Below are positions 48,274 to 55,675 of a DNA stretch of 64,000 nt, piece after piece (within the stretch, counting starts at the first letter, position 1; the number at the start of each line of letters is the position of its first letter). The DNA is taken from assembly GCF_000760735.1 (NCBI RefSeq), contig NZ_JMEX01000008.1:3001790-3065789 (forward strand), in the 5' to 3' direction. The stretch is from Rhodococcoides fascians A44A (GTDB taxonomy: Bacteria > Actinomycetota > Actinomycetes > Mycobacteriales > Mycobacteriaceae). Position numbers and translations under genes: made by a program. Under the pieces are notes generated by a model. The model did not search any database. It had not been told where the DNA came from and worked only from the letters and a program-made list of their open reading frames with translations.

Positions 48274-49386
48274 ATGAGTACCGAAAGAATTTCCGACGCC
48301 ATCAAATTCGCCTACTGGGTGCCCAATGTCAGTGGCGGATTGGTGACCAGCGACATCGAACAGCGCACCAGCTGGGACTACGAGTACAACAAGAAGCTGG
48401 CGCAGACCGCGGAGAACAACGGCTTCGAATACGCGCTCAGTCAGGTTCGCTACGAGGCCAGTTACGGCGCCGAGTTCCAACACGAGTCGACGAGCTTCTC
48501 CCTCGCGCTGCTGCTTGCCACGGAACGACTGAAAGTCATTGCGGCCGTTCACCCCGGCTTGTGGCAGCCGGCGGTTCTGGCGAAGCTCGGCGCTACGGCG
48601 GACCATCTGTCGAACGGCCGTTTCGCGGTCAACGTCGTCAGCGGCTGGTTCAAGGACGAGTTCACGCACCTGGGTGAGCCGTGGCTCGAACACGACGAAA
48701 GATACCGTCGCAGTGCCGAATTTCTTCAGGTTCTCCGCAAGATCTGGACCGAGGACGACGTCGACTTCCGTGGTGATTTCTACCGAATCCACGATTTCAC
48801 GTTGAAACCGAAGCCGTTGAACACTCCGGAACGACCCAACCCGGAACTGTTCCAGGGCGGTAACTCGTCGGCTGCGCAGGAGAACGCCGGTCGATACTCG
48901 GATTGGTACTTCAGCAACGGCAAGGATTACGACGGAGTCACCGAGCAACTCGACAACATTCGTCGCGTCGCTCAGGCGAACGATCGTGAGGTCAAGTTCG
49001 GTCTCAACGGGTTCATCATCGCGCGCGACACGGAGAAGGAAGCCAAGGACACGCTCCGCGAGATCATCGAGAAGGCCAACAAGCCCGCCGTCGAAGGTTT
49101 CAAGGGTGCTGTGCAGCAGGCCGGTTCGTCGACGAAGGACGGCAAGGGCATGTGGGCGGACTCGACGTTCGAGGATCTCGTGCAGTACAACGACGGTTTC
49201 AAGAGCCAGCTGATCGGAACTCCCGAACAGGTGGCACATCGCATCGTCGAATACCGCAAGCGAGGGGTCGACTTGATCCTCGGCGGCTTCCTGCACTTCC
49301 AGGAAGAGATCGAGTACTTCGGGGCGAAGGTCCTACCGCTCGTGCGTGAACTGGAGTCGTCCCAGGCGCTCGTCGACGCAGGGTGA
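48274..49386 (+). CDS. sfnG: FMNH2-dependent dimethylsulfone monooxygenase
   Basis: 370 residues, ATG 48274 with GAAGGAGA upstream. Bacterial-luciferase-like (LLM) flavin enzyme: FAYWVPNVSGGLVTSDIEQR at the start, GFEYALSQVRYEASYG, HPGLWQPAVLAKLGATADHL, NVVSGWFKDEF and FQGGNSSAAQENAGRY are those of SfnG. It oxidises dimethylsulfone to methanesulfinate using FMNH2. No reductase gene is adjacent, so reduced flavin must come from elsewhere. M. tuberculosis has another LLM protein (Rv0953c) at the same chromosomal slot. Confidence 0.9.
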   Translation: MSTERISDAIKFAYWVPNVSGGLVTSDIEQRTSWDYEYNKKLAQTAENNGFEYALSQVRYEASYGAEFQHESTSFSLALLLATERLKVIAAVHPGLWQPAVLAKLGATADHLSNGRFAVNVVSGWFKDEFTHLGEPWLEHDERYRRSAEFLQVLRKIWTEDDVDFRGDFYRIHDFTLKPKPLNTPERPNPELFQGGNSSAAQENAGRYSDWYFSNGKDYDGVTEQLDNIRRVAQANDREVKFGLNGFIIARDTEKEAKDTLREIIEKANKPAVEGFKGAVQQAGSSTKDGKGMWADSTFEDLVQYNDGFKSQLIGTPEQVAHRIVEYRKRGVDLILGGFLHFQEEIEYFGAKVLPLVRELESSQALVDAG

Positions 49387-49421
49387 GAAGGGAGCCTCGC
49401 GGCGAGCGGGGCAGTCGAGTC

Positions 49422-49467
49422 GGGTCCGTAGACTAGCTTGGTCTACGGACCCGTACTCATTTTTTCT
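49422..49467 (+). terminator. hairpin upstream of the 34-kDa-antigen-like gene
   Basis: Perfect 12-bp stem GGGTCCGTAGAC / GTCTACGGACCC, loop 7 nt, then GTACTCATTTTTT. It starts 36 bp after the sfnG stop and ends about 16 bp before the next start codon, so it can terminate the sfn transcript; being this close to the next ribosome site it might also act as a leader attenuator. Confidence 0.8.
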
Positions 49468-49482
49468 ATCGAGGAGAGTGCC

Positions 49483-50721
49483 ATGACGTATCCAGCAGAA
49501 GGCCAGCGTCCGCAGGGGCCCGGTCCCGGCGGTTATGGCAGTCAATCACCGGAGGGTGCTCGGTCGGCCGAGCCGACTCCGGGTAATTACGGCGGTTACC
49601 CGACGCCCAGCCAGTCGTACGGCACTCAGCCGTCCTACGGAACGCAGCCACCGTCGTACGGTCAGCCGCCGTCGCAGCAGTCTGCACCGACGGGTCAGTA
49701 CAACCCGCCGCTGGCGTCGGACCGATCGTCCTCGCTGCCGCGAATTCTGACGCTCGTTGCCGTGGCACTCGGCGTCGTGAACTTCCTGGTCGGTCTCGCC
49801 GGTCAGTACGAGTTCTTCAGCGAAGGCGTCAACTTCTTCTTCGTACAGGCCGGCGACCCGACGTCCATCGCGCTTCTGCTCGCCGCGGGCCTCGTCGCGG
49901 CGGTCGGACTGCTGCCGAAGCAACCCAACACGGTCGGTATCGCTGCCGCTCTTGCGTTGTCCGGGTGGCTCGTACTGGTGTTCCAGAGCTTCAACGTCGG
50001 CGACGACTCTGCGGTGGGCGCGCCGGTTCAGTTGGGGATCGGCACCTTCGTCGTACTCGTTCTCGCTTTCGTCCAGACCGTCGTGGCCGTCGCTGCCACG
50101 CTTTTCGGTGCGGGCATCCTCAAGGCTCCACAGCCCAAGCCCGCGGGTTACGGTCAGCAGAACCCGTTCCAGGGATACGGCCAGCAGGCACCCGGATACG
50201 GCCAGTCGGCGCAGAACCAGAACTACGGCGCCTACGGCCAGACAGCCCAGAACTCAGGTGCGCAGGGTTACGGCGCCCCGCAGGAACGTGGGCAGTGGAG
50301 CGATCAGGGAAATGCTCCTCAGCAGGGGTACGCCCCGCCTGCCTACACCGGGCCCTCGCAGAACCAGCAGAACCAGCCGAACCAGCACACCACCGGCAGC
50401 CTCGGTTACCCCGTCGGAACGTCCAAGCCGGATGCGGGAGCCAGCGGATTGACCGGTCCGGCCGGTCAGAATTCGCCGTTCAATCAGCAGCCGTACAGCC
50501 AGCCTCCGGTCGGTTCGGGTGGCTACGGCGCGCCGCAGCACGCAGCGCCGAGAGCGGAGCCTGCAGGAGCGACATCGGCTGGAGCACAGTCGGCCGGACA
50601 ACAGCCTGCGGGAACATCGCGTCAGGGCGACGAGCCCGAGGACACGTCGGACACCCCGCCGTACAGCGCGCCCACGCAGGCGTTCGGCCAGTCGGCCGCG
50701 CCGGAGGACGACAACAAATAA
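49483..50721 (+). CDS. 34 kDa antigen-like membrane protein (DUF5336 type)
   Basis: 412 residues, ATG 49483 with GAGGAG. Disordered N-terminal ~85 residues rich in Gly, Tyr, Pro and Gln (YGTQPSYGTQPPSYGQPP), four membrane helices at about 88-205 (ILTLVAVALGVVNFLVGLAG onwards), then a long disordered C-terminus with many GYGQQ-like repeats. Matches the mycobacterial Rv0954/34-kDa antigen family in layout. Rv0954 has been linked to the divisome/cell envelope; that is family knowledge, not visible here. The following gene, perM-like, is in the same direction. Confidence 0.85.
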   Translation: MTYPAEGQRPQGPGPGGYGSQSPEGARSAEPTPGNYGGYPTPSQSYGTQPSYGTQPPSYGQPPSQQSAPTGQYNPPLASDRSSSLPRILTLVAVALGVVNFLVGLAGQYEFFSEGVNFFFVQAGDPTSIALLLAAGLVAAVGLLPKQPNTVGIAAALALSGWLVLVFQSFNVGDDSAVGAPVQLGIGTFVVLVLAFVQTVVAVAATLFGAGILKAPQPKPAGYGQQNPFQGYGQQAPGYGQSAQNQNYGAYGQTAQNSGAQGYGAPQERGQWSDQGNAPQQGYAPPAYTGPSQNQQNQPNQHTTGSLGYPVGTSKPDAGASGLTGPAGQNSPFNQQPYSQPPVGSGGYGAPQHAAPRAEPAGATSAGAQSAGQQPAGTSRQGDEPEDTSDTPPYSAPTQAFGQSAAPEDDNK

Positions 50722-50778
50722 GGCTGTGTCGGCGCGCCTGAACCACCCGTCGGCAGCTAGGTGGAACGCTCGACACCG

Positions 50779-52239
50779 ATGAGCGCCGTATTGAATCAGG
50801 AGAGGAAACGCGCCCGACGGACGTCTCGTCCGCCGGAGCGTCGACCTCTGTTGTCTCCCTCCGAATCCACCACCATGCTGACCGTCGGGTTCCGGATTCC
50901 GGGTGTGCTCGTCGCGATCATCGCGACGGTCGTTCTCGTGACGCTGGTGTCGGTCAACAGTGAGCTCACGGGCACTTTCGGGGCAATCGCCGGGCTGTGG
51001 TTCGCGATCCATCAGGTCCCGTTCAGCATCGAGGGCACCTCCCTGGGCGTCTTCCCGCTCGTCCCGACGCTTGTTCTCGTCCTCGTCGTGGCGCGGGGCG
51101 TCGCGCGGGCAGTCGACCGGGCGGAGACTCGTCGGGAACACGGTCTGATCGTGGGCGCGGCGGTGTTCGGTCCGGTTCTCGTGACCGCGATCGCGTTGGC
51201 GGTGGCCGCGGATGCGTCGTCGGTGATCGGGCTCGACACACCCAATGCTCTGCTGGCTTTCGCGTGGGTGGCGGCCGTCCACGCGGTGTCCGCGGGCATC
51301 GGACTGGTGTGCGGGGTGTGGGACACCGAGTCGGATCGTCTGCCGGAATGGCTGCGCGGAATCGTGGCTCCGACCATCCGGGCGGCGGCCGTCCTCGTCG
51401 CGGGCGGCGGTGCGATCGTGCTGGCCGCGATGCTGGCGTCGTGGTCGACGATGGAGATGTTGCTGGAATCCGGAAACGGCTTCGTCGGTGTACTCGGCTT
51501 GACGGTGCTGTCGATCCTGTACCTGCCCAACGTGCTGCTCGGCGCGATCGCGGTGTCGGTCGGATCGTCGGCGCACGTGGGCGACGTATCGGTCAGCATG
51601 TTCCAGGCCACGGGAGGCCCGCTTCCCCCGCTGCCGGTCTTGGCCGTCCTGCCCGAGGGGCCGTCGCAGACGCTGTGGATGCTGATGCTCGTGATTCCGA
51701 TCGGCGCCGGCCTGCTGCTCGGACGTGACAGCGCGAGGCGCACGGTGGACGTGCACTACGCACTGTCCGCGGTGTGGGTGGCGAGCGCCGTGATCGGCGT
51801 GTCCACGCTGGTGCTCGGCTTCGCGGCAGGCGGAAACCTGGGCACGTTCGGAACCGTTCAGGTGACGGTATGGTCTCTCGGCCTGCTCGTCTTCGCCTGG
51901 CTTGCCGTCGTCGGATCCCTCGCAGCCGCCGTGACCGCATGGCGCGGAGGGTCCAAGCAGACCCCGATCGCCGACGACCTCGACACGGAACCCCGGCGCG
52001 AGCAGGAACCCATCGCCGCCATCGCCGCGCCCGTCGCGCATCCAGAACATGCAGTGGACGCGGAAATCGTCGAAGAGCCCGACGCCCTGCCCGAGACCGT
52101 CGATTCACCCGACGTCGACGCTGCCGTGGTTGCCGAGGACACAACGGAGACCGAGGACATCGTCGACGCCGAAATCGTCGAGGAAGTGCCCTCGGAAGCT
52201 ACGCCGCCTGATGATGGCAACACCGACGACCGGTCCTGA
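50779..52239 (+). CDS. DUF6350 integral membrane protein, PerM-like
   Basis: 486 residues from ATG 50779; a GTG six codons upstream is possible. Basic cytoplasmic start (RKRARRTSRPPERRPLLSPS), about 9-10 membrane helices to residue ~395, then a highly acidic tail with a duplicated DAEIVEE motif. The position after the 34-kDa-like gene and before purN corresponds to M. tuberculosis perM (Rv0955), which is needed for persistence and stabilises the cell-division protein FtsB. Sequence identity to PerM is assumed from topology and synteny only. Confidence 0.8.
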   Translation: MSAVLNQERKRARRTSRPPERRPLLSPSESTTMLTVGFRIPGVLVAIIATVVLVTLVSVNSELTGTFGAIAGLWFAIHQVPFSIEGTSLGVFPLVPTLVLVLVVARGVARAVDRAETRREHGLIVGAAVFGPVLVTAIALAVAADASSVIGLDTPNALLAFAWVAAVHAVSAGIGLVCGVWDTESDRLPEWLRGIVAPTIRAAAVLVAGGGAIVLAAMLASWSTMEMLLESGNGFVGVLGLTVLSILYLPNVLLGAIAVSVGSSAHVGDVSVSMFQATGGPLPPLPVLAVLPEGPSQTLWMLMLVIPIGAGLLLGRDSARRTVDVHYALSAVWVASAVIGVSTLVLGFAAGGNLGTFGTVQVTVWSLGLLVFAWLAVVGSLAAAVTAWRGGSKQTPIADDLDTEPRREQEPIAAIAAPVAHPEHAVDAEIVEEPDALPETVDSPDVDAAVVAEDTTETEDIVDAEIVEEVPSEATPPDDGNTDDRS

Positions 52240-52399
52240 ACCCGCTGGCGGACTCGAGTAGTCGTGACAGCCGGGTCACCGGCACTCGCGCCCGAGGACC
52301 TGCCTGACGGTGGCCTACACGTGGGCGACTATTCTTTCGAGCGAACCCGTCGGTGATCGTCGGGCGATTTTCGGAGAACGACACATCAGGAGAAGTGCG

Positions 52400-53023
52400 C
52401 TGACTGCCACCCGTGAGCACCCAGCACGCGTCGTTGTCCTCGCTTCGGGCACCGGATCGCTTCTGCAGTCCCTGATCGATGCGACGAAGGCCGAGTCCTA
52501 TCCGGCGCGGATCGTTGCGGTCGGTGTCGATCGTGATTGCGACGCTGCCCGGCATGCACACACTGCCGGGATTGCGCATTTCCGCGTCGGGCTGAGGGAG
52601 TTCGCGGACCGTGATGGCTGGGATGCGGCTCTCACCGAACGTGTGCTGGCGCACGAGCCCGATCTGGTGGTGACCGCCGGCTTCATGAAGATTCTCGGTT
52701 CCGATTTTCTCGGTGCGTTCGCCGGACGCATCGTCAACACTCATCCTGCGCTGTTGCCGTCGTTCCCCGGTGCGCATGCAGTGGAGGATGCGCTCGCCTA
52801 CGGCGTCAAACTGACCGGGTCGACGGTGCATCTCGTCGACGCCGGTGTCGATACCGGGCCGATTCTGGCTCAGGAAGCTGTGCCCGTGCTGGGCGACGAC
52901 GATGTCGCGACTTTGCACGAGCGAATCAAGACCGTGGAACGCAGGCTTCTGGTCGATGTGATCGCAGCTGTTGCCACCCGAGGTGTTGTCTCCGATGGAC
53001 GAAAGGCTCAGATTCAACCATGA
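52400..53023 (+). CDS. purN: phosphoribosylglycinamide formyltransferase
   Basis: 207 residues if translation starts at CTG 52400. The frame has no ATG, GTG or TTG at a suitable position; the only alternative is GTG 52310, which adds 30 residues absent from PurN proteins and has no ribosome site, while AGGAG sits 7 nt before the CTG. PurN features: VVVLASGTGSLLQSL, VTAGFMKILGS, HPALLPSFPGAHAVEDAL, VDAGVDTGPIL. It transfers a formyl group to GAR in purine synthesis. Overlaps purH (ATGA). Confidence 0.92.
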   Translation: MTATREHPARVVVLASGTGSLLQSLIDATKAESYPARIVAVGVDRDCDAARHAHTAGIAHFRVGLREFADRDGWDAALTERVLAHEPDLVVTAGFMKILGSDFLGAFAGRIVNTHPALLPSFPGAHAVEDALAYGVKLTGSTVHLVDAGVDTGPILAQEAVPVLGDDDVATLHERIKTVERRLLVDVIAAVATRGVVSDGRKAQIQP

Positions 53024-54570
53024 GTGAACGTAAAGCAGTGCGCCGCGCACTGGTCAGCGTCTACGACAAGACCGGTTTGATCGAACTCGCAACCGGCTTG
53101 CACAAGGCAGGCGTCGCTCTGGTCTCCACCGGATCGACAGCATCCAAGATCGCCGACGCCGGGATCCCGGTCACCAAGGTCGAGGATCTCACCGGGTTTC
53201 CCGAGACCCTCGACGGCCGTGTGAAGACGCTGCATCCGCGTGTCCATGCGGGTGTTCTGGCCGATACCCGTCGGCCGGAGCATGTTTCGCAGCTCGAGGA
53301 GCTGGGCATCGAGGCGTTCGAGTTGGTCGTGGTGAACCTCTATCCGTTCACCGACACCGTTGCCAGTGGCGCGACACCGGACGAATGCGTCGAGCAGATC
53401 GACATCGGTGGCCCGTCGATGGTCCGCGCTGCCGCGAAGAATCACCCGTCGGTGGCGGTCGTGGTGGATCCGGCTCGGTACTCCGATGTGCTCACCGCAG
53501 TGTCCGGCGGCGGGTTCACGCTCGCCGAGCGCACTTCGCTTGCGGCACAGGCGTTCCAGCACACCGCTGCGTACGACGTCGCGGTCGCCTCGTGGATGAG
53601 CAGTGTTCTCGTGGAATCGGACTCGCAGTTCCCCGAATGGATCGGCGGCACCTGGGACCGCGCGGCAGTGCTGCGCTACGGCGAGAACCCGCATCAGGCC
53701 GCAGCCCTGTACAAGGACCCGGCCGGCACCGGCATAGCTCAGGCCGAGCAGCTGCACGGCAAAGAAATGTCCTACAACAACTTCACCGACGCCGACGCAG
53801 CGTGGCGTGCCGCTTTCGATCACGAGGGCCCAACCGTCGCGATCATCAAGCACGCCAATCCGTGTGGCATCGCCGTCGGCGCGGATATCGCCGAAGCGCA
53901 CCGCAAGGCTCACGCCTGCGACCCCGTCAGTGCTTACGGCGGCGTGATCGCAGCCAACCGCGAAGTGACGGTCGCGATGGCCGAGCAGGTCGCGGAAATC
54001 TTCACCGAGGTGATCGTCGCTCCGTCCTACGCTGACGGTGCACTCGGAGTTCTGCAGCGCAAGAAGAACATTCGGGTTCTGCTCGCGGCCGCGCCGTCGG
54101 GCAAGGGTGTCGAGCTCAAGCCGATCTCCGGTGGGACTTTGCTGCAGGAACGCGACGCCATCGACGCCGACGGCGACAACCCGGCCAACTGGACTCTGGC
54201 AGCCGGTGACGCAGCGGACGAGCAGACCCTGAAGGATCTCGAATTCGCCTGGCGTGCAGGCCGTGCCGTCAAGTCCAACGCAATCCTGCTGGCCAAGGAC
54301 GGCGCGTCCGTCGGCGTCGGTATGGGCCAGGTCAACCGAGTCGACGCAGCTCATCTCGCCGTCCAGCGTGCGGGCGATCGCGTCGTCGGTTCGGTTGCCT
54401 CCTCGGACGCCTTCTTCCCGTTCCCCGACGGCCTGCAGGTTCTCCTGGCCGCAGGCGTCAAGGCCGTCGTGCAGCCCGGCGGATCCGTCCGCGACAACGA
54501 AGTCATCGCCGCAGCCCAGGACGCCGGCGTCACGCTGTACCTCACCGGTTCGCGTCACTTCGCGCACTGA
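53020..54570 (+). CDS. purH: bifunctional AICAR transformylase / IMP cyclohydrolase
   Basis: 516 residues, ATG 53020 overlapping the purN stop. The N-terminal IMP cyclohydrolase part is ALVSVYDKTGL, STGSTASKIADAGIP, DGRVKTLHPRVHAGVL and VVNLYPF; the C-terminal AICAR transformylase part has the YGENPHQAA segment and the catalytic K-H in IIKHANPCGIA (about 277-278). It performs the last two steps of IMP synthesis. purN-purH coupling is standard in mycobacteria (Rv0956-Rv0957). A palindrome starts 4 bp after the stop. Confidence 0.98.
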   Translation: MSERKAVRRALVSVYDKTGLIELATGLHKAGVALVSTGSTASKIADAGIPVTKVEDLTGFPETLDGRVKTLHPRVHAGVLADTRRPEHVSQLEELGIEAFELVVVNLYPFTDTVASGATPDECVEQIDIGGPSMVRAAAKNHPSVAVVVDPARYSDVLTAVSGGGFTLAERTSLAAQAFQHTAAYDVAVASWMSSVLVESDSQFPEWIGGTWDRAAVLRYGENPHQAAALYKDPAGTGIAQAEQLHGKEMSYNNFTDADAAWRAAFDHEGPTVAIIKHANPCGIAVGADIAEAHRKAHACDPVSAYGGVIAANREVTVAMAEQVAEIFTEVIVAPSYADGALGVLQRKKNIRVLLAAAPSGKGVELKPISGGTLLQERDAIDADGDNPANWTLAAGDAADEQTLKDLEFAWRAGRAVKSNAILLAKDGASVGVGMGQVNRVDAAHLAVQRAGDRVVGSVASSDAFFPFPDGLQVLLAAGVKAVVQPGGSVRDNEVIAAAQDAGVTLYLTGSRHFAH

Positions 54571-54573
54571 TCC

Positions 54574-54626
54574 AGTTCGCACTTGTGCGGGCCGAAGCAC
54601 CTGATTGGTCTGCACAAGTGCGAACT
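54574..54626. repeat. palindromic repeat P2, upstream copy
   Basis: 15-bp perfect arms AGTTCGCACTTGTGC / GCACAAGTGCGAACT around a 23-nt loop, 85 bp upstream of the AbiEi/DUF559 gene D and 3 bp past purH. The same arms recur at 55580-55634. Confidence 0.92.
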
Positions 54627-54632
54627 CGCGCC

Positions 54633-54660
54633 CTGTGGATAGACCGGAATCTATCCACAG
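54633..54660. repeat. inverted repeat with DnaA-box-like arms upstream of gene D
   Basis: CTGTGGATAGA / TCTATCCACAG, perfect 11-bp arms with a 6-nt spacer, 51 bp before the start of gene D. Each arm is one base off the DnaA box TTATCCACA. It may be an operator for the AbiEi-like winged helix or a structured leader. Confidence 0.75.
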
Positions 54661-54711
54661 GCTCCGGCTTCAGACAGCTTTTCGGGTGGGTAGCCGTGCA
54701 ATCGTGGGCGG

Positions 54712-55578
54712 GTGCCCGCCGACCAGCCGTTCAGAGGTTCCCTCGCAGTCCGCGACGGTAGTCTGACTCGACATCAGCTGACCCACGGCTTCAAGCGCAT
54801 TCACCGCGACGTCTATGTGCGCAAGGACGTTCGGATCGACGCCGTTGTCCGGGCGCGGGCAGCCCATGAGTTCGCTGGTAGGGCGGCGGTGTGTTGCGGG
54901 ATGTCGGCAGCTGCATTGCACGGCGCACGATGGATCGACCCCGACTCGCCTGCGGAGGTGATCTGGCTCGGACGCCGACGCCAACTCGACGGTATCCGCA
55001 TCCGATTCGATACCGTCCGCGATGTCGAGATCACCACCGTCGCAGGTCTGCCGGTGACCACGATCCCCAGAACCATGTTCGATCTGGCGAGGCGGCTCCC
55101 CAGAGTGCGGGCCGTGCAGGTGCTGGACGACCTGTCAGGAGTGTCCGGAATCTCGGCTGCAGACGTTCTTCCGTTGTGCGCACGGTATGCGGGCTTACGG
55201 GGAGTATCCGCGGCGCGATCGGTTCTGGCACTCGTCGACGGTGGTGCAGAGTCTCCGCAGGAAACCGCTACTCGGCTGTTGCTCGTCGATGCAGGACTGC
55301 CTCCACCCGAGACACAGATTCGCGTTGCCGACGAACACGGCATGTTGTTCGCTCGCTGCGATCTGGGCTGGCCGGAGTGGAAGGTGGCCGTCGAGTACGA
55401 CGGGGTGCAGCACTGGACGTCGGAGAAGCAGCGGTCCTGGGACATCGAGCGGTTCGAGAGGCTCGAGCGCGCCGGCTGGCTGGTGGTCCGAGTGAATTCG
55501 GAGCAACTGCGCCTCCGTCCGCGCGAGGTGGTCGAGCGTGTTCGACGCAAACTGCGGCAAGCGGGCGCGCCTGTGTGA
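54712..55578 (+). CDS. AbiEi/DUF559 family protein D
   Basis: 288 residues from GTG 54712. AbiEi-type winged helix (LAVRDGSLTRHQLTHGFKRI, then HRDVYVRKD), middle VCCGMSAAALHGARWID and TTIPRTMFDLARR, and C-terminal DUF559 with GAESPQETATRLLLVDAGLP, FARCDLGWPEWKVAVEYDG (Asp and Glu present) and GWLVVRVNSEQL. Smaller than the other three members. It lies between purH and the MoxR ATPase, which are direct neighbours in M. tuberculosis (Rv0957-Rv0958, from memory), and is flanked by identical palindromes; this looks like an inserted cassette. Function unknown. Confidence 0.8.
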   Translation: MPADQPFRGSLAVRDGSLTRHQLTHGFKRIHRDVYVRKDVRIDAVVRARAAHEFAGRAAVCCGMSAAALHGARWIDPDSPAEVIWLGRRRQLDGIRIRFDTVRDVEITTVAGLPVTTIPRTMFDLARRLPRVRAVQVLDDLSGVSGISAADVLPLCARYAGLRGVSAARSVLALVDGGAESPQETATRLLLVDAGLPPPETQIRVADEHGMLFARCDLGWPEWKVAVEYDGVQHWTSEKQRSWDIERFERLERAGWLVVRVNSEQLRLRPREVVERVRRKLRQAGAPV

Positions 55579-55579
55579 C

Positions 55580-55634
55580 GAGTTCGCACTTGTGCAGACG
55601 AAAGACCCCCGTTTCTCTGCACAAGTGCGAACTC
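55580..55634. repeat. palindromic repeat P2, downstream copy
   Basis: 19-bp perfect arms GAGTTCGCACTTGTGCAGA / TCTGCACAAGTGCGAACTC with a 17-nt loop, starting 1 bp after the gene D stop and ending 41 bp before the next gene. The arms contain the 15 bp of the copy at 54574-54626. Confidence 0.92.
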
Positions 55635-55675
55635 GACGAACGGTGCTTCTTCTGAGACGGGCGTACTTTGGTGAA

